NCBI RefSeq assembly: GCF_001651035.1
Contig: NZ_LXRG01000192.1
Location: 124,001-188,000, forward strand
DNA: 64,000 nucleotides
DNA from: Halomonas sp. ALS9
Lineage (GTDB): Bacteria; Pseudomonadota; Gammaproteobacteria; Pseudomonadales; Halomonadaceae
Direction of reading: 5' to 3'
The position numbers and the translations under genes were made by a program. How positions within the stretch are numbered: the first letter of the stretch is position 1; every line of letters starts with the position of its first letter. Positions 54,801 to 63,562 of this stretch are shown here, in pieces. The notes beneath the pieces were generated by a model that saw only the letters and a list, made by a program, of their open reading frames with translations, ran no database searches and was not told where the DNA came from.

Positions 54801-56183
54801 TTAGAAGAAAAATGTATGGGCCATAAAGGCGATGATCGGCAGCGTAATCGCGGTACGTAGTAAGAACACTACCGCCAGCTCCCAGAACTTGATGGGAATC
54901 TTCGATTTGAGCAGCAGTGCACCGATCTCTGACATATACACCAACTGCGTCATGGAGAGGCAGGCAATCACGAAGCGGGTCAACTCGCTTTCGATGTTGG
55001 TCGCCAACACCGCCGGCAGGAACATATCGGCAAACCCTACCAGCGTCGCAGGCGCGGCCGCCTGTGCTTCAGGAATACGCAGCAGTTCGAGCACCGGCAC
55101 CATAGGGTAGGAAAGCCAGGTAAACAGCGGGGTAAACTCGGCTAAAATCAGCGCAACGGTACCAATCGCAAATACCAGTGGCAGCAGCGTCAGGAAAATA
55201 TCGATGACGTTGAGTAGAGCCAAGCGGGCTAACTGACGCGGCCCTGGAGCACTGCCTGCGCGACGGGTAGCCTGCAACAGGCTATAGCGGAACAGGCCTA
55301 CATTATCAGTGCGCTCTTCGCTTAACTGGCAGCCGACCGGCTCATAGTAGTCGTTGGATTTACGCGACAGTGGAGGAATCCGCGACACGATAACGGCAGC
55401 GATCAAACCGGACACCACCACCGTGAAGTAGAACTGCACAAACAGGTGGTTAATCTCGACAAAGTTAGTCACTAGCAGGCTGAACGCGATGGAGGCGACC
55501 GAAAAGTTGGTGGCGATCACCGAGGCTTCGCGGCCATTGTAGTAGCCCTGCTCGTACTGCTGGGCGGTGATCAGCACACCAACGGTACCCGAGCCCATCC
55601 ATGAAGCGGTGGCGTCAATAGCGCTGCGTCCCGGCAGATTAAAGATAAACCGGAACGGCTTACGCACCATGGTGCCAATAAACTCCATAAAGCCGAACTC
55701 GACCAGAAACGGCAGCAGTAGCGCCGCAAAGAAGAAGAACGTCAGCAGCACCGGCGCCAAGTCATTGAGCATCACCCCGCCGGTAAACGAGGCGGTGACA
55801 AACTCTGGGCCGAACTGAAAAAAGGTCATGATGACGAAAATGGCGCCAAGAATGCGCATCGCAACCCAAATGACGCCCACATCGAACATATCGTGAAAGG
55901 GCCCGCTTTGAGCCCAGCTAGGTTTAGCGAGCTTGACGTATAGCGTCACCACCACCGAGAGGCAGAGAATGACCACCGCAATGGCGGGAAGCGCTGATCC
56001 TAGCAGCGTTTGCAAGCCATCAGCCATCATACCCATGCCAATATTAATAGAGTCCCCGACCTGGAAGGGAACCAAAAACAGCAGTACCCCAATAATGGAG
56101 GGGATCAGAAATTTCAGTAAGTGCGCAGGGGGTATCGGTGCCGAAGGACTCGGCTGATCCGATTTAACGTTGCTGTACGACAT
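54801..56183 (-). CDS. YjiH-family membrane protein with nucleoside-recognition (Gate) domains
   Basis: This membrane protein of about 460 residues has ten or more helices. Two Gate-like segments are seen, one around SAIDATASWMGSGTVGVLITAQQYEQGYYNGREAS and one around LVGFADMFLPAVLATNIESELTRFVIACLSMTQLVY. No enzymatic motif is visible. It sits between the ureohydrolase and the AruI-like gene in a sigma-54-type operon, so it probably transports arginine, 2-ketoarginine or guanidinobutyrate. YjiH proteins have no firmly known substrate, so this is inference. The start is uncertain: an ATG at 56183, or a GTG at 56192. Confidence 0.8.
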   Translation of the reverse strand: MSYSNVKSDQPSPSAPIPPAHLLKFLIPSIIGVLLFLVPFQVGDSINIGMGMMADGLQTLLGSALPAIAVVILCLSVVVTLYVKLAKPSWAQSGPFHDMFDVGVIWVAMRILGAIFVIMTFFQFGPEFVTASFTGGVMLNDLAPVLLTFFFFAALLLPFLVEFGFMEFIGTMVRKPFRFIFNLPGRSAIDATASWMGSGTVGVLITAQQYEQGYYNGREASVIATNFSVASIAFSLLVTNFVEINHLFVQFYFTVVVSGLIAAVIVSRIPPLSRKSNDYYEPVGCQLSEERTDNVGLFRYSLLQATRRAGSAPGPRQLARLALLNVIDIFLTLLPLVFAIGTVALILAEFTPLFTWLSYPMVPVLELLRIPEAQAAAPATLVGFADMFLPAVLATNIESELTRFVIACLSMTQLVYMSEIGALLLKSKIPIKFWELAVVFLLRTAITLPIIAFMAHTFFF

Positions 56184-56252
56184 AGGGTTCACCCATTGGA
56201 AGTGATTATTGGAGGTGGGCTGGCGGCTAATAGCGCCTTGTTAGATCGGCGC

Positions 56253-56286
56253 TTTCTTAATATCTAAACTTTCTTACTATCTAAAT
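56253..56286. repeat. 17-bp tandem duplication after the ureohydrolase gene
   Basis: TTTCTTAATATCTAAAC (56253-56269) and TTTCTTACTATCTAAAT (56270-56286) lie head to tail. The second copy touches the stop codon. Confidence 0.65.
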
Positions 56287-57236
56287 TAGTTACTATGCTT
56301 AACGCCCGGCAGTATGCAGAGCATTTCATACAGCAGCGTGGCGCCCATTAGCGCGGTATTGCCGCTAGGATCGTAAGGCGGTGACACTTCTACCAGATCG
56401 CAGCCGACTATATTCAGCCCAGACGCACCGCGAACCAGTTCTAATCCTTGGGTTGAGGTCAGTCCGCCCATCTCCACCGTGCCAGTACCAGGGGCAACAG
56501 AAGGATCCAAGCCGTCGATATCGAAACTGATATACACCGGGATATCGCCCATCTGCTCGCGCACTTCCTGCATCAACGGCGCCAGCGAGCGGTACCAGCA
56601 CTCTTCGGCGGGCACAACACGGAAGCCCTGATCACGACACCAGTCAAAGTCTTCTGCCGCATAGCCGGTTCCGCGCAGGCCGATTTGCACGACTTTGCCA
56701 TGGGCTAATAAGCCCTCCTCCTGGGCACGACGAAACGGCGTACCGTGAGCAATCGGCTCGCCGAACATATGCTCGTTGACATCGGCGTGGGCATCGATAT
56801 GGATCAAACCCACCGGGCCGTGCTTTTTCGCCATGGCGCGCAGAATCGGTAGCGTTAAGGTATGTTCGCCGCCCAGGGTCAGCGGAATGCAGTTGTGCTT
56901 GAGTACGTCATCATAAAAGGCAGTGATGATGTCGACGCTTTTCGGCAGGTGAAACGTATTGATCGGTACGTCGCCGATATCCGCCACCTGCAGGCTTTCA
57001 AAGGGCGCTGCTCGGGTTGCCATATTGTAGGGGCGCAACATGCGCGACTCATCGCGGATCTGGCGTGGCCCGAGGCGCGTGCCGGGACGGTTTGATGTAC
57101 CGATATCCATAGGGATACCAATAAATGCCGCATCCAACCCCTCGGCAGTCTCTTGGGTAGGCAGGCGCATCATGGTGGCGGGGCCTGCAAAGCGCGGCAT
57201 GGTATTGCCGCCCAGGGGCTGATTAAACTCCGACAT
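56286..57236 (-). CDS. gbuA: Ureohydrolase, probably guanidinobutyrase (agmatinase family)
   Basis: This 316-residue manganese enzyme has the three arginase-family metal motifs: GGEHTL near residue 120, HIDAHADVNE near residue 145, and SFDIDGLDPSVAPGTGT near residue 240. It removes urea from a guanidino compound. With the AruI-like decarboxylase and aldehyde dehydrogenase in the same operon, 4-guanidinobutyrate is a better candidate substrate than agmatine, giving 4-aminobutyrate. The operon is read from a sigma-54-type promoter about 90 bp upstream. AGGAGAG precedes the start. Confidence 0.82.
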   Translation of the reverse strand: MSEFNQPLGGNTMPRFAGPATMMRLPTQETAEGLDAAFIGIPMDIGTSNRPGTRLGPRQIRDESRMLRPYNMATRAAPFESLQVADIGDVPINTFHLPKSVDIITAFYDDVLKHNCIPLTLGGEHTLTLPILRAMAKKHGPVGLIHIDAHADVNEHMFGEPIAHGTPFRRAQEEGLLAHGKVVQIGLRGTGYAAEDFDWCRDQGFRVVPAEECWYRSLAPLMQEVREQMGDIPVYISFDIDGLDPSVAPGTGTVEMGGLTSTQGLELVRGASGLNIVGCDLVEVSPPYDPSGNTALMGATLLYEMLCILPGVKHSN

Positions 57237-57247
57237 CGTTCTCTCCT

Positions 57248-57281
57248 AGACGTTATTTGAACCGAGACGTTATTTGAAATT
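57248..57281. repeat. 17-bp tandem duplication upstream of the ureohydrolase gene
   Basis: AGACGTTATTTGAA begins both 57248 and 57265, giving a 17-bp period directly upstream of the ribosome binding site. Confidence 0.7.
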
Positions 57282-57323
57282 GTTGAATCGCAATGCGAAC
57301 GCGGCTTGTCTATCAATAGACAT

Positions 57324-57339
57324 TGCACATAGCGTGCCA
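57324..57339 (-). promoter_or_regulatory. Sigma-54 promoter of the guanidinobutyrate operon
   Basis: The minus strand reads TGGCACGCTATGTGCA, matching the -24/-12 consensus TGGCACG-N4-TTGCW with one change (G for the first T of TTGC). It points towards the ureohydrolase gene, and a sigma-54 activator gene lies divergently upstream. Confidence 0.75.
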
Positions 57340-57379
57340 AGGCGCTGAAACCGCTAGAACCGCCACTTTTCTTGACCAT

Positions 57380-57431
57380 TCGATGCAAAAATGCATTAAA
57401 TTGACGGTTATTCAATTCAATATTGCATCGA
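57380..57431. promoter_or_regulatory. Candidate upstream activating sites for the sigma-54 activator
   Basis: TCGATGCAA (57380-57388) and TTGCATCGA (57423-57431) form a 9-bp inverted repeat, and a further GCATCG occurs at 57458. They lie 40-130 bp upstream of the sigma-54 promoter, the usual place for enhancer sites. Confidence 0.5.
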
Positions 57432-57493
57432 TAATTCAAAAACGGTTCGATTAGAAAGCATCGGCGGCAGGTAAATCAGGTGAGTAATCTCGA

Positions 57494-58912
57494 ATGAGTG
57501 AAATAGATAGACGCGTGCTGCAAACCATTGTGGCGACCGCCAACGATCACTTTTTTATCGTCAGTGGCGATGGGCAGATAGTCGATATCAGCCCTGGGGC
57601 CGAAGCGGTTTACGGCGTTTCGCGGGAAGAGCTGCTCGCCAGCAGTGTTCAGCAGCTGCAAGCCGCCGGCGTGCTCAAACCCTCGATTAGCATGGAAGTG
57701 ATGCGCACCCGCAGGCCCGCACAGCTAATGCAGGTCACCGGAACAGGCCGCCGGGTGATTGCCGAAGCCTACCCCGTGTTTGTGGAAGGCAAGCTAGAGC
57801 GCATCATCAGCCGCTCCCGGGATTTAACCGACTTGCAGCTATTGCAGGACGAATACGCGCTGCTGCAAAAACGCTTTAGCGAACACTTAAAACGCAGCCA
57901 GGCAGCCCCCGATGCCGAAGAGCAGGCGCTGGATGATGCCCTGGACAATTTGCAGGTACGCAGCAGCGTGATGCGCGAAATTGCGCTACTGCTCAAGCGG
58001 GTCGCCCCTTCGGATGCCAATGTGCTGATGCTGGGTGAATCAGGCGTGGGTAAAACCGCCTTTGCCAAACAGCTACACCGCTGGAGCCAGCGCTGTGACG
58101 GCCCCTTTATTGACGTTAACTGCGCGGCGATTCCCGAGAATCTGTTTGAGTCCGAAATGTTTGGCTACCAGCCCGGCGCCTTTAGCGGTGCCGCGCGGCA
58201 GGGAAAAGCGGGCCTGCTAGAGCAGGCCGAGGGCGGTACGCTGTTTCTGGATGAAATAGGCGAGTTGCCGCTGTTGATGCAAACCAAACTGCTCAAGGTA
58301 ATCCAGGACGGTAGTTTGACCCGACTGGGAGATACCCGCTCACGCAAGGTCAATTTCCGCTTGGTCGTGGCCACCAACCAAGACTTGGCAAAACAGGTAG
58401 AGGCCGGGCTGTTTCGTCTCGACCTTTACTATCGCCTCAATGTGATCCCCGTCACCCTGCCGCCACTTCGCGACCGCCGTGAGGATATTCCCGACCTGGT
58501 TGAAGCCTGTTTAAACCGGCTCAACCAGCGCTATGGACGACAAAAAATCCTCGATACCCGCGTTTGGTCGACGTTAATGGGCAGCGAATGGCCGGGTAAC
58601 GTCCGCGAGCTGGAGAACTGGCTAGAGCGAGCCTGGCTTTCCAGCCCCACCGATCAAATCGAGGTGCCCGCCGTGCTTCCTCACGCCGAGCAGCACCCAG
58701 CCAGTTTACCGAGCGCCTCGCCAGTCACTTCGGCAGGAGCACTCGAGCCCCAGGAAAGCCTCAAGCAGTACCTAGCGCGGCTGGAGCGAGAAACGCTTGA
58801 AGAGCTGTGCAACACACTCCCCAGCACCTATGCCATTGCCGAACGTCTGGGCATAAGCCAATCCAGCGTGGTGCGCAGGCTGCAGCGGTACGGGATTAAG
58901 ATCAGCAAATGA
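57494..58912 (+). CDS. Sigma-54-dependent activator with PAS domain
   Basis: This 472-residue protein has an N-terminal PAS sensor (HFFIVSGDGQIVDISPGAEAVYGVSREELL, residues about 15-110), a short coiled linker, and an AAA+ domain with Walker A GESGVGKTAFAK near residue 180. The C-terminal helix-turn-helix is AIAERLGISQSSVVRRLQRYG. The sigma-54 contact loop reads GAFSGA instead of GAFTGA. It is divergent from the guanidinobutyrate operon, whose promoter is of sigma-54 type, and it should activate that operon in response to a small ligand bound by the PAS domain. Confidence 0.88.
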   Translation: MSEIDRRVLQTIVATANDHFFIVSGDGQIVDISPGAEAVYGVSREELLASSVQQLQAAGVLKPSISMEVMRTRRPAQLMQVTGTGRRVIAEAYPVFVEGKLERIISRSRDLTDLQLLQDEYALLQKRFSEHLKRSQAAPDAEEQALDDALDNLQVRSSVMREIALLLKRVAPSDANVLMLGESGVGKTAFAKQLHRWSQRCDGPFIDVNCAAIPENLFESEMFGYQPGAFSGAARQGKAGLLEQAEGGTLFLDEIGELPLLMQTKLLKVIQDGSLTRLGDTRSRKVNFRLVVATNQDLAKQVEAGLFRLDLYYRLNVIPVTLPPLRDRREDIPDLVEACLNRLNQRYGRQKILDTRVWSTLMGSEWPGNVRELENWLERAWLSSPTDQIEVPAVLPHAEQHPASLPSASPVTSAGALEPQESLKQYLARLERETLEELCNTLPSTYAIAERLGISQSSVVRRLQRYGIKISK

Positions 58913-58918
58913 TTTTCG

Positions 58919-58935
58919 CCATCAATCGTTGATGG
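58919..58935 (+). terminator. Weak terminator after the sigma-54 activator gene
   Basis: A perfect 7-bp stem (58919-58925 with 58929-58935) and 3-base loop follow the stop codon. The T-run is broken (GTTAATTAAGTTTT). Confidence 0.4.
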
Positions 58936-59064
58936 GTTAATTAAGTTTTCAATGGGTTAGCGGTAAAGCGTTGATATGAGAAATTGTAATGCCATAAAGG
59001 CTTATTTTAACTCCTGTAAACTACTGATACCTTTTCATCATCAATCATCTAAACGAGAAAGATA

Positions 59065-60006
59065 ATGTCAACGCAGAAAGCACCCAAATTTCGTTTGGTT
59101 ACCCGTAGCGATTTTGATGGTTTGGTATGTGGCGCGCTACTCAAACATCTTGATCTCATTGATGAGATTACTTTCGTGCATCCTAAAGATATGCAGGATG
59201 GAAAAGTCGCCATTGATACCAACGATATCACCACCAACCTGCCTTACGTGCCAGGGTGCCACCTTGCCTTTGACCACCATTTAAGCGAAACCGTAAGGAA
59301 CGTAGAGCGGGCGGACAATCATATTATTAATGCAGACGCTCCCTCTGCTGCCCGCGTTGTTTGGGAGTACTACGGCGGGTATGAGGCATTTCCGGCGCGC
59401 TGGGACGATATGATGGAAGCCGTCGATAAAGGCGACTCTGCCCAGTTTAATCAAGATGAAATCCTCAACCCCGAAGGCTGGGTGCTACTTAACTTCATTA
59501 TGGATGCCCGCACCGGCCTTGGCCGCTTCCGCGACTTCCGCATCTCCAATTACCAGCTGATGATGAAGTTGATTGACTACTGCCGTGAACATACCATTGA
59601 AGAGATTTTGGAACTGGACGATGTTCACGAGCGCACCGCGCTGTATCGAGAGCACGAACAGGTGGCGAAGGAACAAATCCAGCGCTGCGCTAAAGTGCAG
59701 GGCAACGTTGTCGTTCTCGATCTGCGTAACGAAGACACCATTTACGCAACCAATCGCTTTGTGATTTACGCCCTGTACCCTGACGTCAATATATCTATCC
59801 ATGTCATGTGGGGGCTAAAACAGCAAAACACGGTATTGGCAATTGGCAAGTCAATTCTCAACCGCTCGAGCAACACCAATATTGGCGAGCTGTGCCTAAG
59901 CTATGGCGGCGGTGGACACTTAAATGCTGGCACTTGTCAGATAGAAAACGACAAAGCCGAGCACGCCTTAAGCGACATTATTCAACGTATTAATGCGGAT
60001 GGTTAG
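59065..60006 (+). CDS. DHH-family phosphoesterase (exopolyphosphatase-like)
   Basis: This 313-residue protein has the DHH superfamily motifs: VTRSDFDGLVCGALL near residue 12, AFDHHLSE near residue 70, and the DHHA1-type GGGGHLNAGTCQ near the C-terminus, which binds substrate phosphate. Members hydrolyse oligonucleotides, cyclic dinucleotide products or polyphosphate. It is a single gene with its own terminator and no functional link to its neighbours. Its flanking DNA is more AT-rich than the rest of the window. Confidence 0.85.
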   Translation: MSTQKAPKFRLVTRSDFDGLVCGALLKHLDLIDEITFVHPKDMQDGKVAIDTNDITTNLPYVPGCHLAFDHHLSETVRNVERADNHIINADAPSAARVVWEYYGGYEAFPARWDDMMEAVDKGDSAQFNQDEILNPEGWVLLNFIMDARTGLGRFRDFRISNYQLMMKLIDYCREHTIEEILELDDVHERTALYREHEQVAKEQIQRCAKVQGNVVVLDLRNEDTIYATNRFVIYALYPDVNISIHVMWGLKQQNTVLAIGKSILNRSSNTNIGELCLSYGGGGHLNAGTCQIENDKAEHALSDIIQRINADG

Positions 60007-60037
60007 AACAAAAATATCCATTTACAGCTAACCGATT

Positions 60038-60066
60038 GCTGGCCGTCATTTATACGGCCAGCTTTT
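60038..60066 (+). terminator. Intrinsic terminator after the DHH gene
   Basis: A 9-bp GC-rich stem (60038-60046 with 60054-60062) is followed by TTTT. Confidence 0.8.
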
Positions 60067-60181
60067 AGCGTACGTAGCGTTTGACACTCCGCCATATAAT
60101 CGTCATAAAGACGTAATGCAATCGCAACACCTTCAACACAAGCTGAACTAACAACAACCAGCAGCCGGTGATGTGTGTGCT

Positions 60182-61321
60182 ATGTCAAACCAATCGCGTA
60201 TCCGCCTGGAGCGCGTCACCAAACGTTGGGACGCGACCACTGCTGTCGATGATATCTCCTTCGACGTAACCCCTGGCCAATTTGTCATTCTGCTAGGGCC
60301 GTCAGGCTGCGGGAAATCCACCACGCTGCGCATGATCGCTGGCCTGGAAGAGGCCAGCGATGGACAAATCCATATCGGTGAGCGCGACGTCACCCGCCTG
60401 CCGCCGGGAGATCGTGGACTGAGCATGGTGTTTCAGTCCTATGCACTCTTCCCGCACCTAAGCGTGGCTGACAACATCGTATTTGGACTGCGCAGCCGCA
60501 AAGTGCCCAAGGCAGAGCAGCGCGAGCGGTTGGCCAAGGTCGCCGAACTGGTGGATCTCACCGACTACCTGCACCGCAAACCTGCTCAGCTTTCCGGCGG
60601 CCAGCGCCAGCGCGTAGCACTGGCGCGCTCGGTTATCTCCGAACACCCGATCTGCTTGATGGATGAGCCACTTTCGAATCTGGATGCGCGGCTGCGCAGC
60701 GATATGCGCCGGGAAATTAAAGCGCTGCAAAGTCGTTTGAATATGACGGTCATCTACGTCACCCACGACCAGGTCGAAGCCATGAGCATGGGCGACCGCG
60801 TTATCCTAATGCAACACGGCAAAATTGTGCAGGACGGCACGCCTGACGAGCTGTATAACCGCCCGGCCAGTGCCTTTGCCGCCAGCTTTATTGGCAGCCC
60901 GGCCATGAACCTACTGCCGCTGGAAGCAGGCAAGGAGGGTGCCGTTATCGTAGGTGAGCCGCACACGCCAGTGGCGCCATTAGAAGCTGTCGGCGGACAG
61001 TTAGGCATCCGCCCGGAGGATATCGCGCTAAGCACCACTTCGACGACTGGCGTACCCGCAATGGTGGTCAGCGATGAATACCTGGGTGCCGATACCATCG
61101 TCCATTTGGCAGTCGGTGATCATACCCTTCGGGTTCGGCTCAGCGGCCGCCATAGGCTGGCTGGCCAGCAGTGTCGGATCGGCTGGACAGCCGAGGCCGC
61201 TCACCTATTCGGTGGAAACGGCCTGCGCCGTGATGACCTCACCGCTTACTCATTATTACCCGCCGCTGCACTGTCAGCGGAAAGCGCTTCGCCCCACTCG
61301 CAGCTCCAACCCCAACGTTGA
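60182..61321 (+). CDS. ABC transporter ATP-binding protein, UgpC/MalK type
   Basis: This 379-residue protein has Walker A GPSGCGKST near residue 40, the Q-loop in MVFQSYALFPH, signature LSGGQRQRVALAR, Walker B ICLMDEPLSNLD, and the switch histidine in VTHDQVEA. A C-terminal TOBE regulatory domain follows from about residue 240. It energises a CUT1-type importer with the binding protein and permeases encoded next. The ATG at 60182 is preferred because the longer frame only adds three residues. A good ribosome binding site is not evident. Confidence 0.88.
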   Translation: MSNQSRIRLERVTKRWDATTAVDDISFDVTPGQFVILLGPSGCGKSTTLRMIAGLEEASDGQIHIGERDVTRLPPGDRGLSMVFQSYALFPHLSVADNIVFGLRSRKVPKAEQRERLAKVAELVDLTDYLHRKPAQLSGGQRQRVALARSVISEHPICLMDEPLSNLDARLRSDMRREIKALQSRLNMTVIYVTHDQVEAMSMGDRVILMQHGKIVQDGTPDELYNRPASAFAASFIGSPAMNLLPLEAGKEGAVIVGEPHTPVAPLEAVGGQLGIRPEDIALSTTSTTGVPAMVVSDEYLGADTIVHLAVGDHTLRVRLSGRHRLAGQQCRIGWTAEAAHLFGGNGLRRDDLTAYSLLPAAALSAESASPHSQLQPQR

Positions 61322-61331
61322 GGTGTTTCCC

Positions 61332-62615
61332 ATGCGTGCCCGTATCCCCATTGCTCTTTCTGCACTCACTGCTGGCCTGCTCAGTGCCGGTCAGGCCGCC
61401 GCCAACGACCCTACTGTACTCACCATGTACTATCCCGTCGCAGTGGGCGGTGCGCTCACCGATGTGGTCGATAACTTAGTAGAAGAGTTTGAGAGCGAAT
61501 ACCCGGATATCGATGTAGAAGCCATTTACGCCGGTAACTACGACGACACCCGCGTGCGCGCCATGTCGGCGATGGAGGCGGGCGACACGCCCCAGCTGTC
61601 GGTCATGTTCTCGATCGACCTTTACGAACTGATTGAGCAGAACGCCATCGTCGCCTTCGATGATTTAATCGAAAGCGACGAAGAACGCGAGTGGCTCGAC
61701 AGTTTCTACCCCGGCTTGATGGAAAATGGCCAATTGGATGGCAAGACCTATGGCATCCCCTTCCAGCGCTCCACCATCGTACTGTTCTGGAACAAAGACG
61801 CCTTTGAAGCTGCCGGGCTCGACCCCGAAACGCCCCCCGAAAACTGGCAAGAGATGGCTGAAATGGCCGCCACCGTGCACGAAGCTTCCGGTGGCGACCA
61901 ATGGGGCGTGATGGTGCCGTCCACTGGCTACCCCTACTGGATGTTCCAGGCCTTCGCCTTTCAGAACGGCCACCGGCTAATGAGTGAAGATGGCACGGAA
62001 GTCTACTTTGACGACCCCGCAGCGGTTGAAGCACTGGAGTACTGGGTCTCCCTGGCCACCGAGCACAATGCCATGCCCGACGGCACTATCGAGTGGGGTA
62101 CGCTGCGCCAGAACTTCCTTGAAGAATCCACGGCGATGATGTGGCACACCACCGGCAACCTGACCGCCGTACGCAGCGAAGCCAATTTTGATTTTGGCGT
62201 CGCCATGCTGCCGATGAAAACCCAGCGCGGCAGCCCTACCGGCGGCGGCAACTTCTACATTTTTGAAGATACCACCCAAGAAGAACAGCGCGCGGCGATG
62301 ACCTTTATTCGCTGGATGACCGCCCCCGAGAGAGCCGCTGCCTGGTCGATTGAGACTGGCTACATGGGCGTTAGCCCCGCCGCCTATGAAACCGATGCGC
62401 TGCAAAGCTACGTAGAAGAATTCGCGCCGGCAGCGGTGGCCCGCGACCAGCTTGAACACGGCACGGCGGAGCTCTCCACTTACCAGGGCGGCCGCATTCG
62501 CCGCGCTTTGGATAACGCTGTGCAAGCTGCGCTGACCGGGCAAATGACACCGCAAGAAGCGCTTAGTCAGGCGCAGCAAGAAGCCGACGGCGTGCTACGT
62601 CGCTACGCCCGCTAA
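61332..62615 (+). CDS. UgpB-like extracellular solute-binding protein (ABC family 1)
   Basis: This 427-residue protein has a signal peptide ending at GQAAAND. The mature part has VLTMYYPVAVGG, LVEEFESEYPDIDVE, GDTPQLSVMFSIDLYEL and GIPFQRSTIVLFWNKDAFEAAGLDPETPP, like glycerol-3-phosphate and related binding proteins. It would bind sn-glycerol-3-phosphate, a glycerophosphodiester or a sugar. The ATG at 61332 has GAGG upstream. The longer frame lies within the ATPase gene and lacks a signal peptide. Confidence 0.87.
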   Translation: MRARIPIALSALTAGLLSAGQAAANDPTVLTMYYPVAVGGALTDVVDNLVEEFESEYPDIDVEAIYAGNYDDTRVRAMSAMEAGDTPQLSVMFSIDLYELIEQNAIVAFDDLIESDEEREWLDSFYPGLMENGQLDGKTYGIPFQRSTIVLFWNKDAFEAAGLDPETPPENWQEMAEMAATVHEASGGDQWGVMVPSTGYPYWMFQAFAFQNGHRLMSEDGTEVYFDDPAAVEALEYWVSLATEHNAMPDGTIEWGTLRQNFLEESTAMMWHTTGNLTAVRSEANFDFGVAMLPMKTQRGSPTGGGNFYIFEDTTQEEQRAAMTFIRWMTAPERAAAWSIETGYMGVSPAAYETDALQSYVEEFAPAAVARDQLEHGTAELSTYQGGRIRRALDNAVQAALTGQMTPQEALSQAQQEADGVLRRYAR

Positions 62616-62635
62616 GCGTTAGAATTTTACTCTTC

Positions 62636-62657
62636 GCCGGGGGATGCCCCGGCTTTT
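62636..62657 (+). terminator. Attenuating terminator between the binding protein and permease genes
   Basis: A 7-bp GC stem (62636-62642 with 62647-62653) has a 4-base loop and a following TTTT. Partial termination here would favour binding-protein mRNA. Confidence 0.7.
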
Positions 62658-62677
62658 CCAACGTGCGGTACGCCTCT

Positions 62678-63562
62678 ATGTCATTCACCAATCACCGCAA
62701 AATGCAGCTCTACGGCGCGCTTCTGCTGCTGCCCGCTGCGGTACTGCTGACCACTTTTGCTTATTTACCGACCGTGACAACGGTGATTAATAGCCTGTTT
62801 TTACCCGGCTTTCGCGGCGCACCCACTGAATTCGTTGGCCTTGAAAATTATCAGGTGTTGTTCGATGACCCGACGTTTTGGAAAGTAGCTCGTAACAACT
62901 TAATCTACGCCGTCGGTACGATTCCTACGTCTATCGCGCTGGCACTTGGCATGGCGCTGTTCGTCAATGGCAAGCTTCGCGGGCGGGGTTTTGTGCGTAT
63001 GGCGTATTTCACGCCGACGATTCTGCCCATGATCGCCGCCGCCAATATTTGGATGTTTTTCTACGCCCCACAAATTGGCCTGTTCAATAGCCTGCTCGGC
63101 GCACTGGGAATCCCAGGCGTTAACTGGCTAGGCGACCCAAGCGTCGCGTTGGGCTCGGTGATTGTGATGTCGGTGTGGAAAGAAGCCGGCTTTTTTATGA
63201 TCTTCTACTTAGCGGCGCTACAGAGCATGCCACCCGAGTTAAAAGAGGCGGCTGACTTAGAAGGCACTAGCCGCTGGAGTTTCTTCTGGCGAGTCACCTT
63301 TCCGCTACTCATGCCCACCACGCTGTTTGTGCTGATCAATGCGCTGATTAACTCGGTTCGGGTCGTCGATCACCTGTTTATTTTGACCAAGGGTGGGCCC
63401 AACAACGCCACCAACCTGCTGCTCTATTACGTCTACGAGAACGCCTTCTCGTTCTTTGACCGCACCACGGCGGCGACCATTACGGTGGTGATTTTGGTGG
63501 TACTGGCGGTAGTGGCCACGCTGAAGTTCACGATTTTAGACCGCAGGACACACTACCAATGA
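62678..63562 (+). CDS. ABC transporter permease, UgpA/MalF type
   Basis: This inner-membrane protein of about 294 residues has six helices. The EAA loop that contacts the ATPase reads ELKEAADLEGTSRWSFFWRVTFPLLMP, near residue 190. The N-terminal hydrophobic segment is LYGALLLLPAAVLLTTFAYLP. It forms the channel with the next permease. The start could also be a GTG at 62663, and the ribosome binding site is weak for both. It overlaps the next gene by four bases (ATGA). Confidence 0.88.
   Translation: MSFTNHRKMQLYGALLLLPAAVLLTTFAYLPTVTTVINSLFLPGFRGAPTEFVGLENYQVLFDDPTFWKVARNNLIYAVGTIPTSIALALGMALFVNGKLRGRGFVRMAYFTPTILPMIAAANIWMFFYAPQIGLFNSLLGALGIPGVNWLGDPSVALGSVIVMSVWKEAGFFMIFYLAALQSMPPELKEAADLEGTSRWSFFWRVTFPLLMPTTLFVLINALINSVRVVDHLFILTKGGPNNATNLLLYYVYENAFSFFDRTTAATITVVILVVLAVVATLKFTILDRRTHYQ

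Noticed and set aside
61977..62579. Minus-strand 200-codon frame inside the UgpB-like gene
   Set aside because: It is fully contained in a clear coding gene with a signal peptide and family motifs, and it has no independent support.
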